A DNA stretch of 48,591 bases from Nitrospinota bacterium (GTDB lineage Bacteria > Nitrospinota_A > UBA7883), in NCBI GenBank assembly GCA_029881335.1, contig JAOUMU010000009.1, positions 1 to 48,591 of the forward strand. Direction: 5' to 3'. The notes under the pieces were generated by a model, which saw nothing but the letters and a program-made list of their open reading frames with translations, was not told the origin of the DNA and searched no databases. Below, piece after piece: positions 18,216-29,420 of this stretch (position 1 is its first letter; each line of letters opens with the position of its first letter). The translations under genes and the position numbers were made by a program.

Positions 18216-18818
18216 ATGGCTCCACTGATGGGCCTGACCGGGGGTTATGCCTCAGGGAAAAGCCTGGTGCTCTCCATCTTCCAGGATATGGGCGCCTACG
18301 TGATCGATTGCGACCAAATCGCGCGCCAAGTGGTTGAAAAAGGGAGCGAAGGGCTGGCGCGGATCCGGGAAACCTTCGGAGAGGAGGTGATGAAAGATGA
18401 CGGCTCGCTGGAGCGGGGGAGGCTTGCCGAGTTGGTCTTCACCCACGAAGAGAGAAGAAGGGAGCTGGAGGGTATTTTACATCCTTTAATAATACAACGG
18501 GTTTTTGACGAGGCGGAGGAGGTCCAGGGCCGGGAACCTGGCCGGATTGTGGTGGTGGATACCCCTTTATTGTTCGAAACCGGCCTGGACCAGAGAATGG
18601 ATAAAATCGTGGTGGTGGTATGTGGCCAGGAGGAGAGCATCCGGCGTGGGATGGATCGCGATGGGCTGACCCGCGACCAGGCCATGGCCCGGATCAATGC
18701 CCAGGAACCTTTGGAAGAGAAAGCAAAAAAAGCTGACTGGGTGGTGGATAATTCCGGGAACATGGAAACGACCCGGCAAATTGCGGCCGATGTTTGGGGA
18801 AAAATCAAAAGGCTATAG
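18216..18818 (+). CDS. coaE: Dephospho-CoA kinase
   Basis: Last step of coenzyme A synthesis: ATP-dependent phosphorylation of the 3'-OH of dephospho-CoA. The 200 residues have the P-loop GLTGGYASGKS at the N-terminus, the VIDCDQIARQ acidic segment, LHPLIIQRV, VVVDTPLLFETGLD, and the lid region RDGLTRDQAMARINAQ. TAGGAG 9 bases upstream supports ATG 18216. Directly downstream of maf. Confidence 0.96.
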   Translation: MAPLMGLTGGYASGKSLVLSIFQDMGAYVIDCDQIARQVVEKGSEGLARIRETFGEEVMKDDGSLERGRLAELVFTHEERRRELEGILHPLIIQRVFDEAEEVQGREPGRIVVVDTPLLFETGLDQRMDKIVVVVCGQEESIRRGMDRDGLTRDQAMARINAQEPLEEKAKKADWVVDNSGNMETTRQIAADVWGKIKRL

Positions 18819-18925
18819 AAACATTCTCCAAGAGGCAATAATATATGAAATAATACCCCATGAAAGTTATGGGGAGAATATCGCCGTAAGTCAGACAAGC
18901 GGTACGCCGAGGGAAAGGTTGGGAA

Positions 18926-20494
18926 ATGGTCACGAATAACTATTCGAAGATGAATAAAGCTGATCTGCTGAAAAAGGCCAGAGGTAGGAAAGTAAATGTC
19001 AGTTCCGGCATGTCGCGGGAGGAGTTGATCAAAGCTATCGAATCGGCTGAGAAAAAAACCGGAGTGGCAAAACCAAAGGCTGTCGCCAAACCGAAGGCCG
19101 TCGCCAAACCGAAGGTCGTCGCCAAACCGAAGGCCGTCGCCAAACCGAAGGCTGTCGCCAAACCGAAGGCCGTCGCCAAACCGAAGGCCGTCGCCAAACC
19201 GAAGGCCGTCGCCAAACCAAAGGCCGTCGCCAAACCGAAGGCCGTCGCCAAACCAAAGGCCGTCGCCAAACCAAAGGCCGTCGCCAAACAGAAGGCCGTC
19301 GCCAAGCCGAAGGCCGTCGCCAAACCGAAGGCTGTCGCCAAGCCGAAGGCCGTCGCCAAACCGAAGGCCGTCGCCAAACCGAAGGCTGTCGCCAAACAGA
19401 AGGCCGTCGCCAAACCGAAGGCTGTCGCCAAGCCGAAGGCCGTCGCCAAGCCGAAGGCCGTCGACAAACCGAAGGTCGTCGACAAACCGAAGGTCGTCGA
19501 CAAACCGAAGGCCGTCGCCAAACCGAAGGCCACGCCCTCCATCTCCAAGAAACTGGCGGTTCAGGCCCCTGGGATTTCTGCAAGTCGGGCTGAGGCCCAC
19601 AGGGCTGGGCCAGTATCCAAAAAAGCCTCCGCAATCAGCAAGAAGTGGGAAATCAAACCGGATGCGAAGAAATTTTTCTCACAAGACGAGCGGGAGGATT
19701 ATGAGGTTGGTCCTTCCCACACAGGGTCCGATGAGCTGCCCAGCAGGTACGGGGAGACGGGTATCTCCGCCATGTCCAAGGGACCCGGCTCCATGTACAT
19801 TTATTGGGAGGTAACCCCTGAAAGAGCTGACGAAGCCCAAAAAACCATAGGCAAGCATTGGAGCCTTGTCCGTTGGGTTGTGCGGATTTACGATGCGACG
19901 GATAGCGAGGACACCCAGGTGGGAAAGCCGTTGTTTTACGATTTCATAGTAGAGTCCGGGGCTGGCTCGATATATGCGGACCTGCCAAAGGCGGAACGTA
20001 CTTACATGTCGGCAATAGGCTTGCTGGATAATGAGGGGAGGTTCTGTCCTGCGGCGTTTTCAAATAAAGTGACATTACCCGGGGCTCAAGTGGGAGGAAT
20101 TACTGCCGAAGGACTCTCCAAGCTGATGGACCATACAGCCACCATGGCAGTGGCTCCAGGTTCACCCTTCGGCTGGAGCCTGGAATCGCAAGAATCCTCT
20201 CTGGCCAACGCCGGCCTCCTGTCTGGCGCTGGTTTTTCCACCACGAGTGGCGCATCGGTGAGCGAGGGGCGGTTGTGGTTGAACACCGAATTGACGTTGT
20301 ACGGCGGAGCGACCCCTGGCGCGACCATTATTCTTGGCGCCAGGGAGATCAAGGTAGGGCCGGAAGGGTTCTTCACTGCAAAGATATTGCTTCATGATGG
20401 ATTGACTGAAATACCAGTCCGGGTGATGCTAAAAGAGGGAGGGGACATGGAGACCGACATTACCATCTCCCGCGAAATACGGGTGGTGCGCTAG
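18926..20494 (+). CDS. DUF4912 protein with N-terminal SAP/Rho-N-like domain and lysine-rich tandem repeat
   Basis: A 522-residue protein with three parts. Residues about 8-42 (MNKADLLKKARGRKVNVSSG and on) resemble the small SAP/Rho-N helical domain that binds nucleic acid. Residues 47-201 are 26 copies of a six-residue unit, mostly AVAKPK, highly basic and Pro-rich like histone H1 tails. Residues about 270-400 form a DUF4912 domain (ELPSRYGETGISAMSKGPGS, MYIYWEV, RIYDATD, and a beta-rich end), with a further beta-rich C-terminal domain. The GH57 branching enzyme gene follows, a pairing known for DUF4912, which suggests a glycogen-related carbohydrate-binding role. How the nucleic-acid-like and glycan-like parts fit together is unclear. 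Confidence 0.8.
   Translation: MVTNNYSKMNKADLLKKARGRKVNVSSGMSREELIKAIESAEKKTGVAKPKAVAKPKAVAKPKVVAKPKAVAKPKAVAKPKAVAKPKAVAKPKAVAKPKAVAKPKAVAKPKAVAKPKAVAKQKAVAKPKAVAKPKAVAKPKAVAKPKAVAKPKAVAKQKAVAKPKAVAKPKAVAKPKAVDKPKVVDKPKVVDKPKAVAKPKATPSISKKLAVQAPGISASRAEAHRAGPVSKKASAISKKWEIKPDAKKFFSQDEREDYEVGPSHTGSDELPSRYGETGISAMSKGPGSMYIYWEVTPERADEAQKTIGKHWSLVRWVVRIYDATDSEDTQVGKPLFYDFIVESGAGSIYADLPKAERTYMSAIGLLDNEGRFCPAAFSNKVTLPGAQVGGITAEGLSKLMDHTATMAVAPGSPFGWSLESQESSLANAGLLSGAGFSTTSGASVSEGRLWLNTELTLYGGATPGATIILGAREIKVGPEGFFTAKILLHDGLTEIPVRVMLKEGGDMETDITISREIRVVR
19064..19528 (+). repeat. 18-bp tandem repeat, 26 units, coding for AVAKPK
   Basis: A first 15-base unit (19064-19078) and 25 full 18-base units run in one block. 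The consensus is gccgtcgccaaaccgaag. Variants include gct or gtc in codon 1, aag in place of aaa, caa-type to cag (KQK) at units 13 and 19, and gac in place of gcc (Asp) in units 23-25. All changes keep the frame; many are silent, showing selection on the protein. The block is prone to slippage, so copy number may vary between strains and may be mis-assembled. Confidence 0.97.
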
Positions 20495-20544
20495 GGCCGC
20501 CGGGCCCAGGCGCGCCTGTCAGTTTGCCCAGGCCGACTCCCCCC

Positions 20545-22131
20545 ATGATGGCCCCCAAGGCATACCTTTTGTTGCTCCTGCACGCTCATCTTCCCTTCGT
20601 ACGCCGTCCAGACCTTAAAGCCGCCCTGGAGGAAGACTGGTTATTCGAGGCGATTACCGAGACCTACCTCCCCCTCCTGGATATGTTCGACCGCCTGCAA
20701 GCAGACCGGATCCCTTTCCAGGTGACTCTTTCCATCTCCCCCACTTTATGCGAAATGCTAAGGGATCCTCTGCTGATGACCCGGTATAAAGGCCACCTGG
20801 AGCGATCGATCGCTCTGGCCCGGCAGGAGGCGCAGAGGCTGGCACATGACCAGGAACTGGCCAAAGTGGCGGGGATGTATCTGGAATGGTTCGAGAAAGC
20901 AGAGGATTTATTCACACGGCGATATCGGGGGGATCTGTTGTCCGCTTTCTCCCGGTTGTGGGAATCAGGCTCCATCACCCTGATCACCACTTCGGCCACC
21001 CACGCGTATCTGCCGCTGATAATGATGAACAGACGCGCGGCCGAGGCGCAGATTAAGGTCGCGCTTCGCTATTTCGAAGGCGTTTTCGGTAAACCGCCGG
21101 AGGGATTCTGGCTTCCGGAATGCGGCTATGAGACAGGGCTGGAGCAGATGCTGGCCGAGGAGGGAATCCGCTATTTTTTCCTGGACGCTCACGGGCTGCT
21201 GGCGGCGTCTCCCAAGCCACCCTTTGGGACCATGGCCCCGATTTCGGCCAGCTCTGGGATCACGGCGTTCGGGAGGGATCTGGAGTCGAGCCGCAGGATA
21301 TGGAACCCCCAGTCCGGCTATCCCGGCCATCCTGATTATCGCGACTTTTACAGGGATCAGGGCTACGAACTGGATATGGACTATCTCAGGGAGTACCTGG
21401 AGCCATATGGCCACAGGAAAATGACAGGGCTTAAATACCACAGAATTACCGGCGGCGGTGGCGAAAAGGATATCTACGACATCCAGGCAGGCCGCGCCAT
21501 GGCGGTGGATCATGCGGCTGATTTTTACCACTCCCGGCTGGCCCAGGCCCAGGCTGCGGAGGGACAGATGGACCGGCCACCTTTGTTCGTGGCGCCGTTT
21601 GACGCAGAGCTTTTCGGGCATTGGTGGCACGAGGGGATGGTTTTCCTGGAAGAACTGATCCGCAAGGCGGCGGAACTGAAGGCCATGGAGATGGTGACGG
21701 CGGAGGAGTATCTGACTCGCCATCCGGTTATAAGCCATGCCAAACCGGCGCCGTCGTCTTGGGGGCTGGGTGGACATTCGGAAATGTGGCTGGACGATTC
21801 CAACGACTGGATATACCGGCACCTTCACAAAGCGGCGGATCGAATGGCCACTATCGCGGGTATGTATCCCACAGCGGCGCCCCTGACCAAAAGGGCGCTG
21901 GATCAGGCCGCCCGGGAGCTGATGCTGGCGCAAAGCAGCGACTGGCCGTTCATGATGAAAACCGGGGCCATGAAGGGATATGCCATAAGAAGGGTGGAGG
22001 ATGGCCTGGCGAATTTCCACAAGTTGCTATCCCAGGCTGTGGCAGGGGCTGTGGACTCCCCGTTTCTGGAGGGATTGGAGAATGCCCACAACCTGTTTCC
22101 AAATGCGGACTTTACTCTGTTTGGCGGTTGA
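20545..22131 (+). CDS. GH57 family 1,4-alpha-glucan branching enzyme
   Basis: A 528-residue cytoplasmic enzyme that cuts and re-joins alpha-1,4-glucan chains as 1,6 branches in glycogen. Seen: GH57 motif 1 LLLHAHLPFVRRP, motif 3 GFWLPECGYE with nucleophile Glu192, motif 4 VAPFDAELFGHWW with acid Asp353, and SSWGLGGHSEMWLD. The motif order and length fit the TK1436-type branching enzymes rather than GH57 amylopullulanases. The start is uncertain: ATG 20545 or 20548, with a TTG at 20524 also open; no Shine-Dalgarno decides. It lies about 50 bases after the DUF4912 gene, probably in one operon. Confidence 0.88.
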   Translation: MMAPKAYLLLLLHAHLPFVRRPDLKAALEEDWLFEAITETYLPLLDMFDRLQADRIPFQVTLSISPTLCEMLRDPLLMTRYKGHLERSIALARQEAQRLAHDQELAKVAGMYLEWFEKAEDLFTRRYRGDLLSAFSRLWESGSITLITTSATHAYLPLIMMNRRAAEAQIKVALRYFEGVFGKPPEGFWLPECGYETGLEQMLAEEGIRYFFLDAHGLLAASPKPPFGTMAPISASSGITAFGRDLESSRRIWNPQSGYPGHPDYRDFYRDQGYELDMDYLREYLEPYGHRKMTGLKYHRITGGGGEKDIYDIQAGRAMAVDHAADFYHSRLAQAQAAEGQMDRPPLFVAPFDAELFGHWWHEGMVFLEELIRKAAELKAMEMVTAEEYLTRHPVISHAKPAPSSWGLGGHSEMWLDDSNDWIYRHLHKAADRMATIAGMYPTAAPLTKRALDQAARELMLAQSSDWPFMMKTGAMKGYAIRRVEDGLANFHKLLSQAVAGAVDSPFLEGLENAHNLFPNADFTLFGG

Positions 22132-22199
22132 GACGGGGAAAAGCTTGTATTTCAGGCATATGGGAAAAGACGTTGTCCATTTCTAAATTCAGTTATAAG

Positions 22200-22228
22200 T
22201 TGCCTGAAGATGAAAAATGTATTAGGAT
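22200..22228 (+). promoter_or_regulatory. Candidate sigma70 promoter of the CBS protein gene
   Basis: -35 TTGCCT (22200-22205), 17-nt spacer, -10 TAGGAT (22223-22228), four of six matches each, 37 bases before the ATG at 22266. Confidence 0.4.
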
Positions 22229-22265
22229 AATGCGGAAATAGAATAACTATACATTTGGGTGCGGT

Positions 22266-22655
22266 ATGTCCTCAGTCAACACTCTCCTGGCCGTCAAGGA
22301 TCTTATGAACCGCGACATCGTGAAAACCACCATGAATTCCACGGTGATTGAAGCGGCCAGGATGATTGAAGCTCACAAGGTGAGCAGTGTGATAATCGTC
22401 GACTTGAAAGATAAGATGGTCGGCATCGTCACAGATAACGATATTGTCACCAAGGTGGTGGCGGAGGCCAAGGACCCATCCAAAGTGAGTGTTGAAGAAA
22501 TCATGATCCCGGAAATCCACCTGATCAGCGGCGAGAGCTCCATTTTCGAGGCCAGGGCCCAGATGGCGAAATCCGGAGTCAAACATCTTATTGTGGAAGT
22601 GCATGGAAAGCCAATGGGGCTTATCTCTTCCACATCGCTGCTGGGCGGGTCGTAG
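22266..22655 (+). CDS. Tandem CBS-domain protein
   Basis: A 129-residue cytoplasmic protein consisting of two CBS domains. CBS1 covers about 10-65 (VKDLMNRDIVKTTMNSTV, then MVGIVTDNDIVTKV) and CBS2 about 75-127 (VEEIMIPEIHLISGES, then MGLISSTSLL). Such stand-alone CBS pairs bind adenosine nucleotides and act as energy sensors; the effector target is unknown. It is monocistronic as far as can be seen and converges on the DoxX-like gene. Confidence 0.88.
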   Translation: MSSVNTLLAVKDLMNRDIVKTTMNSTVIEAARMIEAHKVSSVIIVDLKDKMVGIVTDNDIVTKVVAEAKDPSKVSVEEIMIPEIHLISGESSIFEARAQMAKSGVKHLIVEVHGKPMGLISSTSLLGGS

Positions 22656-22744
22656 GTCCGGCGGAACTCGCCGCTTCATTCCCGGGGAGCAATCCCTCTT
22701 CGCAGGATCCGGTCCCGGCGTACAGACTGCTGACCCGACAAATG

Positions 22745-23143
22745 CTATCCCTTGTTCATCCCGATTTTTCCAGCGCCCGAAGCGTAGATATACAAAAGCC
22801 CTCCTGCCACTGCCAGGTTCTTCAGGTGCGGGCCATAATTCTTCCCTCCAAACAGAGAGCCGAGGCTCCCTCCTCCAATATCTATCTGGAGCACGAACGT
22901 GGCCAACACAAAAATGATCAGCAATCCAAGAGCCCCTTGTCGGGCGCGATATCCGGCGATCACCATGGCGGAACTGGCCACCAGCGCCACCAGGATGATG
23001 ACAAAGAAGAGCCCCGGCATGGGAAGGCCTGAGGATTTTACACCGCTCATGATCTGTGATGGATTCATCACTTCACGGATGGCGGCCCAGGCGAAAAGCC
23101 CGGCTATCAGGACTCGCCCAACAAGCTTTATCGTGTTATCCAT
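22745..23143 (-). CDS. DoxX-like small membrane protein
   Basis: A 132-residue protein with four hydrophobic segments (about residues 6-25, 44-64, 70-88, 108-124) and the DoxX-type pattern VGRVLIAGLFAWAAIREVMNP, GYRARQGALGLLI. The family is linked with thiosulfate:quinone oxidation or is of unknown function. The start is ATG 23143, placed by GGGAG 9 bases upstream; a TTG two codons earlier is less likely. Not obviously in an operon. Confidence 0.78.
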   Translation of the reverse strand: MDNTIKLVGRVLIAGLFAWAAIREVMNPSQIMSGVKSSGLPMPGLFFVIILVALVASSAMVIAGYRARQGALGLLIIFVLATFVLQIDIGGGSLGSLFGGKNYGPHLKNLAVAGGLLYIYASGAGKIGMNKG

Positions 23144-23240
23144 TTCCAAAGACTCCCAAATATGTTTTATGGCGGTTATTGTTCCTTAGTAAAACACAGC
23201 CTGTGACTTATGGCAACACTTCACCGGTTGTATTACGCTC

Positions 23241-23288
23241 AAAAAAAAAACGCGCCCGGGAAGCCGGATAGGCCTCCAGGGACGCGTT
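23241..23288 (-). terminator. Strong rho-independent terminator after icd
   Basis: On the minus strand the arms AACGCG and CGCGTT close a long stem with inner CCC/GGG and AGGCC/GGCTT pairs and a TATCC loop, followed by a run of ten T residues (23250-23241). It lies about 50 bases after the isocitrate dehydrogenase stop. Confidence 0.88.
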
Positions 23289-23336
23289 TGATATGGTCGA
23301 TCAACCTTCCCATTTGGGTTGGCCTTTTCTTTCCCC

Positions 23337-26004
<2,668 letters not shown>

Positions 26005-27288
26005 ATGATCGGAATTTCCCATCTTTATTGCGCCACAGAAAGCGAAGGGGACGCCATACGGTATGGCAAACAATCCCATGGCATGAAATCAAGGCCCAAC
26101 GCCCATATAGTGCCCAAGGCCGCCAGTGAACGTAAGCCGGTGACCGCATGGAACGTCACCCGGACCTGCAACCTGCGTTGTGTCCACTGCTATAGCGATT
26201 CGGAAGAGAAAGCCTATGAAGGTGAGCTATCCACCGCGGAGGGTAAACAACTGATCGACGACCTGGCCGAGTTCCAGATCCCGGCGCTTCTGCTATCCGG
26301 CGGCGAGCCGCTGGTGCGAAAAGACATATGGGAACTGGCCGCTCATGCCAGGCATAAGGGCCTCCGGCTGACGCTCTCCACCAACGGAGTGCTTATTGAC
26401 GACAAAACCGCCCTCCGCCTGAAGGAAATCGGTTTTAGCTATATCGGCATCAGTCTCGACGGCATCGGCGAGGTGAACGACAAGTTCCGTGGCAAGGAAG
26501 GCGCCTTCGAGAAGGCAATGCGCGGATTCAAAAACTGCGTGGCCGTGGGGCAGAAAGTTGGCCTGCGTATGACGCTGACACGCCATAACTTCGAAAACCT
26601 CCACGGCATTTTCGATTTCATCGAGGAAGCCAACATACAGCGCGCCTGTTTCTATCACCTGGTATACGCCGGCCGGGGCGAAGCGATCTCCAGCGAGGAC
26701 CTGACTCATGAGGAGACCCGAGCCGCCATGGACATCATACTGGAGCGCACCGAGGACTATCATAAGCGCGGCCTGGACAAGGACATCCTGACCGTGGACA
26801 ACCACGTGGATGGTCCGTACCTGTACCTCAAACTGTTGGAGAAAAACCCGGAACTGGCTGCGGAAGTGAAAAAACAGCTGGAATGGAACGGCGGGGGCCG
26901 ATATTCCTCCGGCGTCTCCTTCGGCGATGTCGACTTTTTGGGAAATGTCCATGGCGACCAGTTCTGGATGCACCACTCCTTCGGCAATGTCCGGGAGCGG
27001 AAATTCGGCGACATATGGCAGGACACTTCAGATCCCGTCATGAACGTGCTGAAGAACCGGCTGGATCATCTGAAGGGCAAATGCACCAGGTGCAAGTACC
27101 TCTCCATGTGTGGCGGAGCCTTGCGAGTGCGGGCGGACCTGGTGTATAACGACCCTACCGCGCCGGACCCGGCATGCTACCTCTCCGACGAGGAATGCGG
27201 CATCACCCCGGCCATTCGCGCCGAGTTGAAGGCCAAGGGGGAGGATTTCCCCGTCCCTGAAAGGCTTCTGGCTAAGTCCGAGGTGTAA
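26005..27288 (+). CDS. ahbC: AhbC-type radical SAM enzyme (12,18-didecarboxysiroheme deacetylase)
   Basis: A 427-residue radical SAM protein. By family knowledge AhbC removes the acetate side chains of didecarboxysiroheme to give Fe-coproporphyrin III in the siroheme-dependent heme pathway. Seen: N-terminal MIGISHLYC and DAIRYG, characteristic of the AhbC/NirJ group; radical SAM cluster cysteines 55, 59 and 62 in CNLRCVHC; LLLSGGEPL; and C-terminal Cys groups CTRCKYLSMCGG and CYLSDEECG for an auxiliary cluster. AAGGA at 25990-25994 supports the start. The AhbD gene follows, making AhbC more likely than the heme d1 enzyme NirJ. AhbA/B are not in the window. Confidence 0.88.
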   Translation: MIGISHLYCATESEGDAIRYGKQSHGMKSRPNAHIVPKAASERKPVTAWNVTRTCNLRCVHCYSDSEEKAYEGELSTAEGKQLIDDLAEFQIPALLLSGGEPLVRKDIWELAAHARHKGLRLTLSTNGVLIDDKTALRLKEIGFSYIGISLDGIGEVNDKFRGKEGAFEKAMRGFKNCVAVGQKVGLRMTLTRHNFENLHGIFDFIEEANIQRACFYHLVYAGRGEAISSEDLTHEETRAAMDIILERTEDYHKRGLDKDILTVDNHVDGPYLYLKLLEKNPELAAEVKKQLEWNGGGRYSSGVSFGDVDFLGNVHGDQFWMHHSFGNVRERKFGDIWQDTSDPVMNVLKNRLDHLKGKCTRCKYLSMCGGALRVRADLVYNDPTAPDPACYLSDEECGITPAIRAELKAKGEDFPVPERLLAKSEV

Positions 27289-27329
27289 ACAAAGAATCGG
27301 TGGAATCCCGCCGAAGTATGGAGTTTTTA

Positions 27330-28541
27330 ATGTCCGACAAGGAAGCAGAGAACGCCCAGGGGCGCCCCGGCCATCCCGGCGGCCATCCGGATGGCGCGGT
27401 GATAAAGGAGGTCTACGAATCGATCAAGGATTCCGGCGACGCCCCCAAGCAGGCCCATAAATACATGATGAAGGACCAGCTTCGGCTGGTGTTCTGGGAG
27501 ACCACCGCCGGGTGCAACCTGGAGTGCGTCCATTGCCGCAGGCTGGATGTCTCCCACGAACTGATGAAAAACGACCTGTCCACGGAACAGTCGAAACGTA
27601 TGATCGACGCCATCGCCGCCGAGAGCAAGTGCATACTGGTTCTATCCGGCGGGGAGCCTTTGTTTCGTCCGGACATTTATGAAATCGCCGCCTACGCCAA
27701 GTCTGTGGGCCTTATCGTGGCGTTGGCCACCAACGGTACCCTGGTTACGCCGGAAGTGGCGCAAAAGATCGTGGATAGCGGAGTGCAGCGTGTCTCCATC
27801 TCCCTGGACGGCGCAAGCGCGGCCACTCATGATAAGTTCCGCAAGCTGCCTGGCTCCTTTGACATGGCCATCGAGGGCCTCAAGAATTTGCAAGCGCTCG
27901 GCATGGAAACCCAGATCAACTCCACCATCGCAAAGCACAACGTCCATGAGGTGAAGAACCTGTATCAGAACGCCATAGACCTGGGCGTGGAGGCGCTACA
28001 TATCTTCATGCTCGTGCCGGTGGGGTGTGGAGTCCAGATCGCTGAGAGCGACATGTTGGACGCGGAGACGTACGAGGATGTGCTCAACTGGTTCTACGAC
28101 ATTTCCCAGGAGGGGAAGATACAGACGAAGGCCACCTGCGCTCCCCACTATTTCCGCATTATGCGCCAACGGGCAAAGTCTGACGGGATCACCATATCGC
28201 CGAAGACCCACGGCATGGCAGCCATGACAAAAGGATGCCTGGCCGGCCAGAGCATCTGCTTCATATCCCACAAGGGGGAGGTGTTCCCCTGCGGCTACCT
28301 TCCCGTGGAGGCGGGGCATGTGCTCAAGCAGTCGTTCTCAGATATCTGGAAGGATTCCATGGTGTTCGCCGACCTGCGGGACCAGGAGAAGCTGGGGGGC
28401 AAGTGCGGTGTGTGTGAATATAAAAAAGTGTGCGAGGGTTGCCGCGCCAGAGCCTTCTTTGAAACCAACGGCGACTATATGGCGGAGGAGCCCTACTGTA
28501 TCTACGAGCCTGTCAAGATCGAGCAGGCGAGGGAGAAGTAG
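27330..28541 (+). CDS. ahbD: AhbD-type radical SAM heme synthase (Fe-coproporphyrin III decarboxylase)
   Basis: A 403-residue radical SAM/SPASM enzyme that oxidatively decarboxylates the two propionates of Fe-coproporphyrin III to heme b. Seen: LRLVFWETTAGCNLECVHCR with cluster cysteines 62, 66 and 69, LVLSGGEPLFRPD, SISLDGA, and the SPASM cysteines in GCLAGQSICFISHKGEVFPC and CGVCEYKKVCEGC. ATG 27330 is chosen because GGAG (27320-27323) stands seven bases before it; a GTG at 27300 and ATG at 27318 are open but lack a site. It is 41 bases after ahbC and clearly in the same operon. Confidence 0.9.
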   Translation: MSDKEAENAQGRPGHPGGHPDGAVIKEVYESIKDSGDAPKQAHKYMMKDQLRLVFWETTAGCNLECVHCRRLDVSHELMKNDLSTEQSKRMIDAIAAESKCILVLSGGEPLFRPDIYEIAAYAKSVGLIVALATNGTLVTPEVAQKIVDSGVQRVSISLDGASAATHDKFRKLPGSFDMAIEGLKNLQALGMETQINSTIAKHNVHEVKNLYQNAIDLGVEALHIFMLVPVGCGVQIAESDMLDAETYEDVLNWFYDISQEGKIQTKATCAPHYFRIMRQRAKSDGITISPKTHGMAAMTKGCLAGQSICFISHKGEVFPCGYLPVEAGHVLKQSFSDIWKDSMVFADLRDQEKLGGKCGVCEYKKVCEGCRARAFFETNGDYMAEEPYCIYEPVKIEQAREK

Positions 28542-28621
28542 GATTCTATCCGCCTGGTCTGGCTGACGCGTTCACCAGGGCCATCTGGCGCGCTGAAACA
28601 ATATCTGATAAAAGGCATGTT

Positions 28622-29164
28622 ATGACCAAAGAAAATCAATTCATGAATTCAACCTGCAAGGCTCTACTTTTCGTTTTTCTGACGGCGGCTTTCACCCTAG
28701 GCGCCACTATCGCCCAGGCCACGGGCGACGAGCATTCCCCAGGCGGGGGGAAGGTGTGTGTAGTGGCGTATTCAGGCGGCGGAGACCATGAAAGCCATGA
28801 GTCCACCACACCTGGGGAATCGGCCAGGCATATCAAGAAAGTGCTCAAACACGCGGTGGATATCGGCTTGGACGATTCCCAGCAAAAGGCGGTGGGGGAT
28901 ATTTACATCAAGGCCAAAGCTGAGGAAGCATCTATTGGAGCTGAGACTGAGGTCACCATCAGCGATTATATGACCCTATACAAGCAGCGGAAGGTTACAG
29001 AGACCGCCATCGAGGATTACGCGCGGAAGATGGGAGACCTCAGGGGCAGGTTCCTGCTGAATAACCTGAAAGCTATGAATGATGTGAAGGGAGTCCTCAC
29101 AAAGGAGCAGCGCAGCAAAATTCATGAAATATACAAAACCCATGGCAAGGGGGGAAAGAAGTAA
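28622..29164 (+). CDS. Spy/CpxP-like periplasmic protein
   Basis: A 180-residue protein with a signal peptide (hydrophobic residues about 13-32, ATIAQA cleavage region), a His/Gly/Ser-rich linker (residues 35-62) and an all-helical mature domain. LDDSQQKAV and LTKEQRSKI are the two LTxxQ-type motifs of Spy/CpxP/CnrR-like proteins, which act as periplasmic chaperones or metal sensors. His residues in the linker (DEHSPGGG, DHESHES) could bind metal. It follows ahbD by 80 bases and could be co-transcribed. ATG 28622 has AAAGG upstream; Met8 is an alternative. Confidence 0.7.
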   Translation: MTKENQFMNSTCKALLFVFLTAAFTLGATIAQATGDEHSPGGGKVCVVAYSGGGDHESHESTTPGESARHIKKVLKHAVDIGLDDSQQKAVGDIYIKAKAEEASIGAETEVTISDYMTLYKQRKVTETAIEDYARKMGDLRGRFLLNNLKAMNDVKGVLTKEQRSKIHEIYKTHGKGGKK

Positions 29165-29331
29165 CGGTTTCTGACTCAAATTTGCGCAGGTTGTCCGGAG
29201 GGGAGATCTTTGGATCAATTTAGTAACGGAAACCACCCCAAGGCATTAAACCGGTCTTGTGGCTTTACATCCCCACAACCCAGGATCGCGATTAACAAGA
29301 CTCCCATCAGGATTAATATTATAGTATGGTG

Positions 29332-29368
29332 TGTCACGTCAGGCCCCTGCGGGAACGCCATCGTGACA
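29332..29368 (+). promoter_or_regulatory. Inverted repeat in the leader of the PEPCK/HPrK-like gene
   Basis: Arms TGTCACG (29332-29338) and CGTGACA (29362-29368) are perfect complements; inside them GGC/GCC and CCC/GGG can pair around a TGC loop. It lies 52 bases before ATG 29421, just after an AT-rich TATTATAG stretch, so it may be an operator or a 5' UTR structure. Confidence 0.35.
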
Positions 29369-29420
29369 TGACAAGCGCCTGAACCGGGACAACATGAATA
29401 TGGAGTAAGGGAACAGTATC

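Noticed and set aside
19064-19528. Possible CRISPR array
   Set aside because: The units are directly adjacent, 18 bases long, without spacers and code in frame for AVAKPK.
18296-19600. 434-residue minus-strand open frame, and others opposite the repeat (18940-19548, 19035-19634)
   Set aside because: They are mirror images of the 18-base repeat block (low-complexity FGDGLR- or VWRRPS-type strings) with no family likeness; the plus frame has the real domains.
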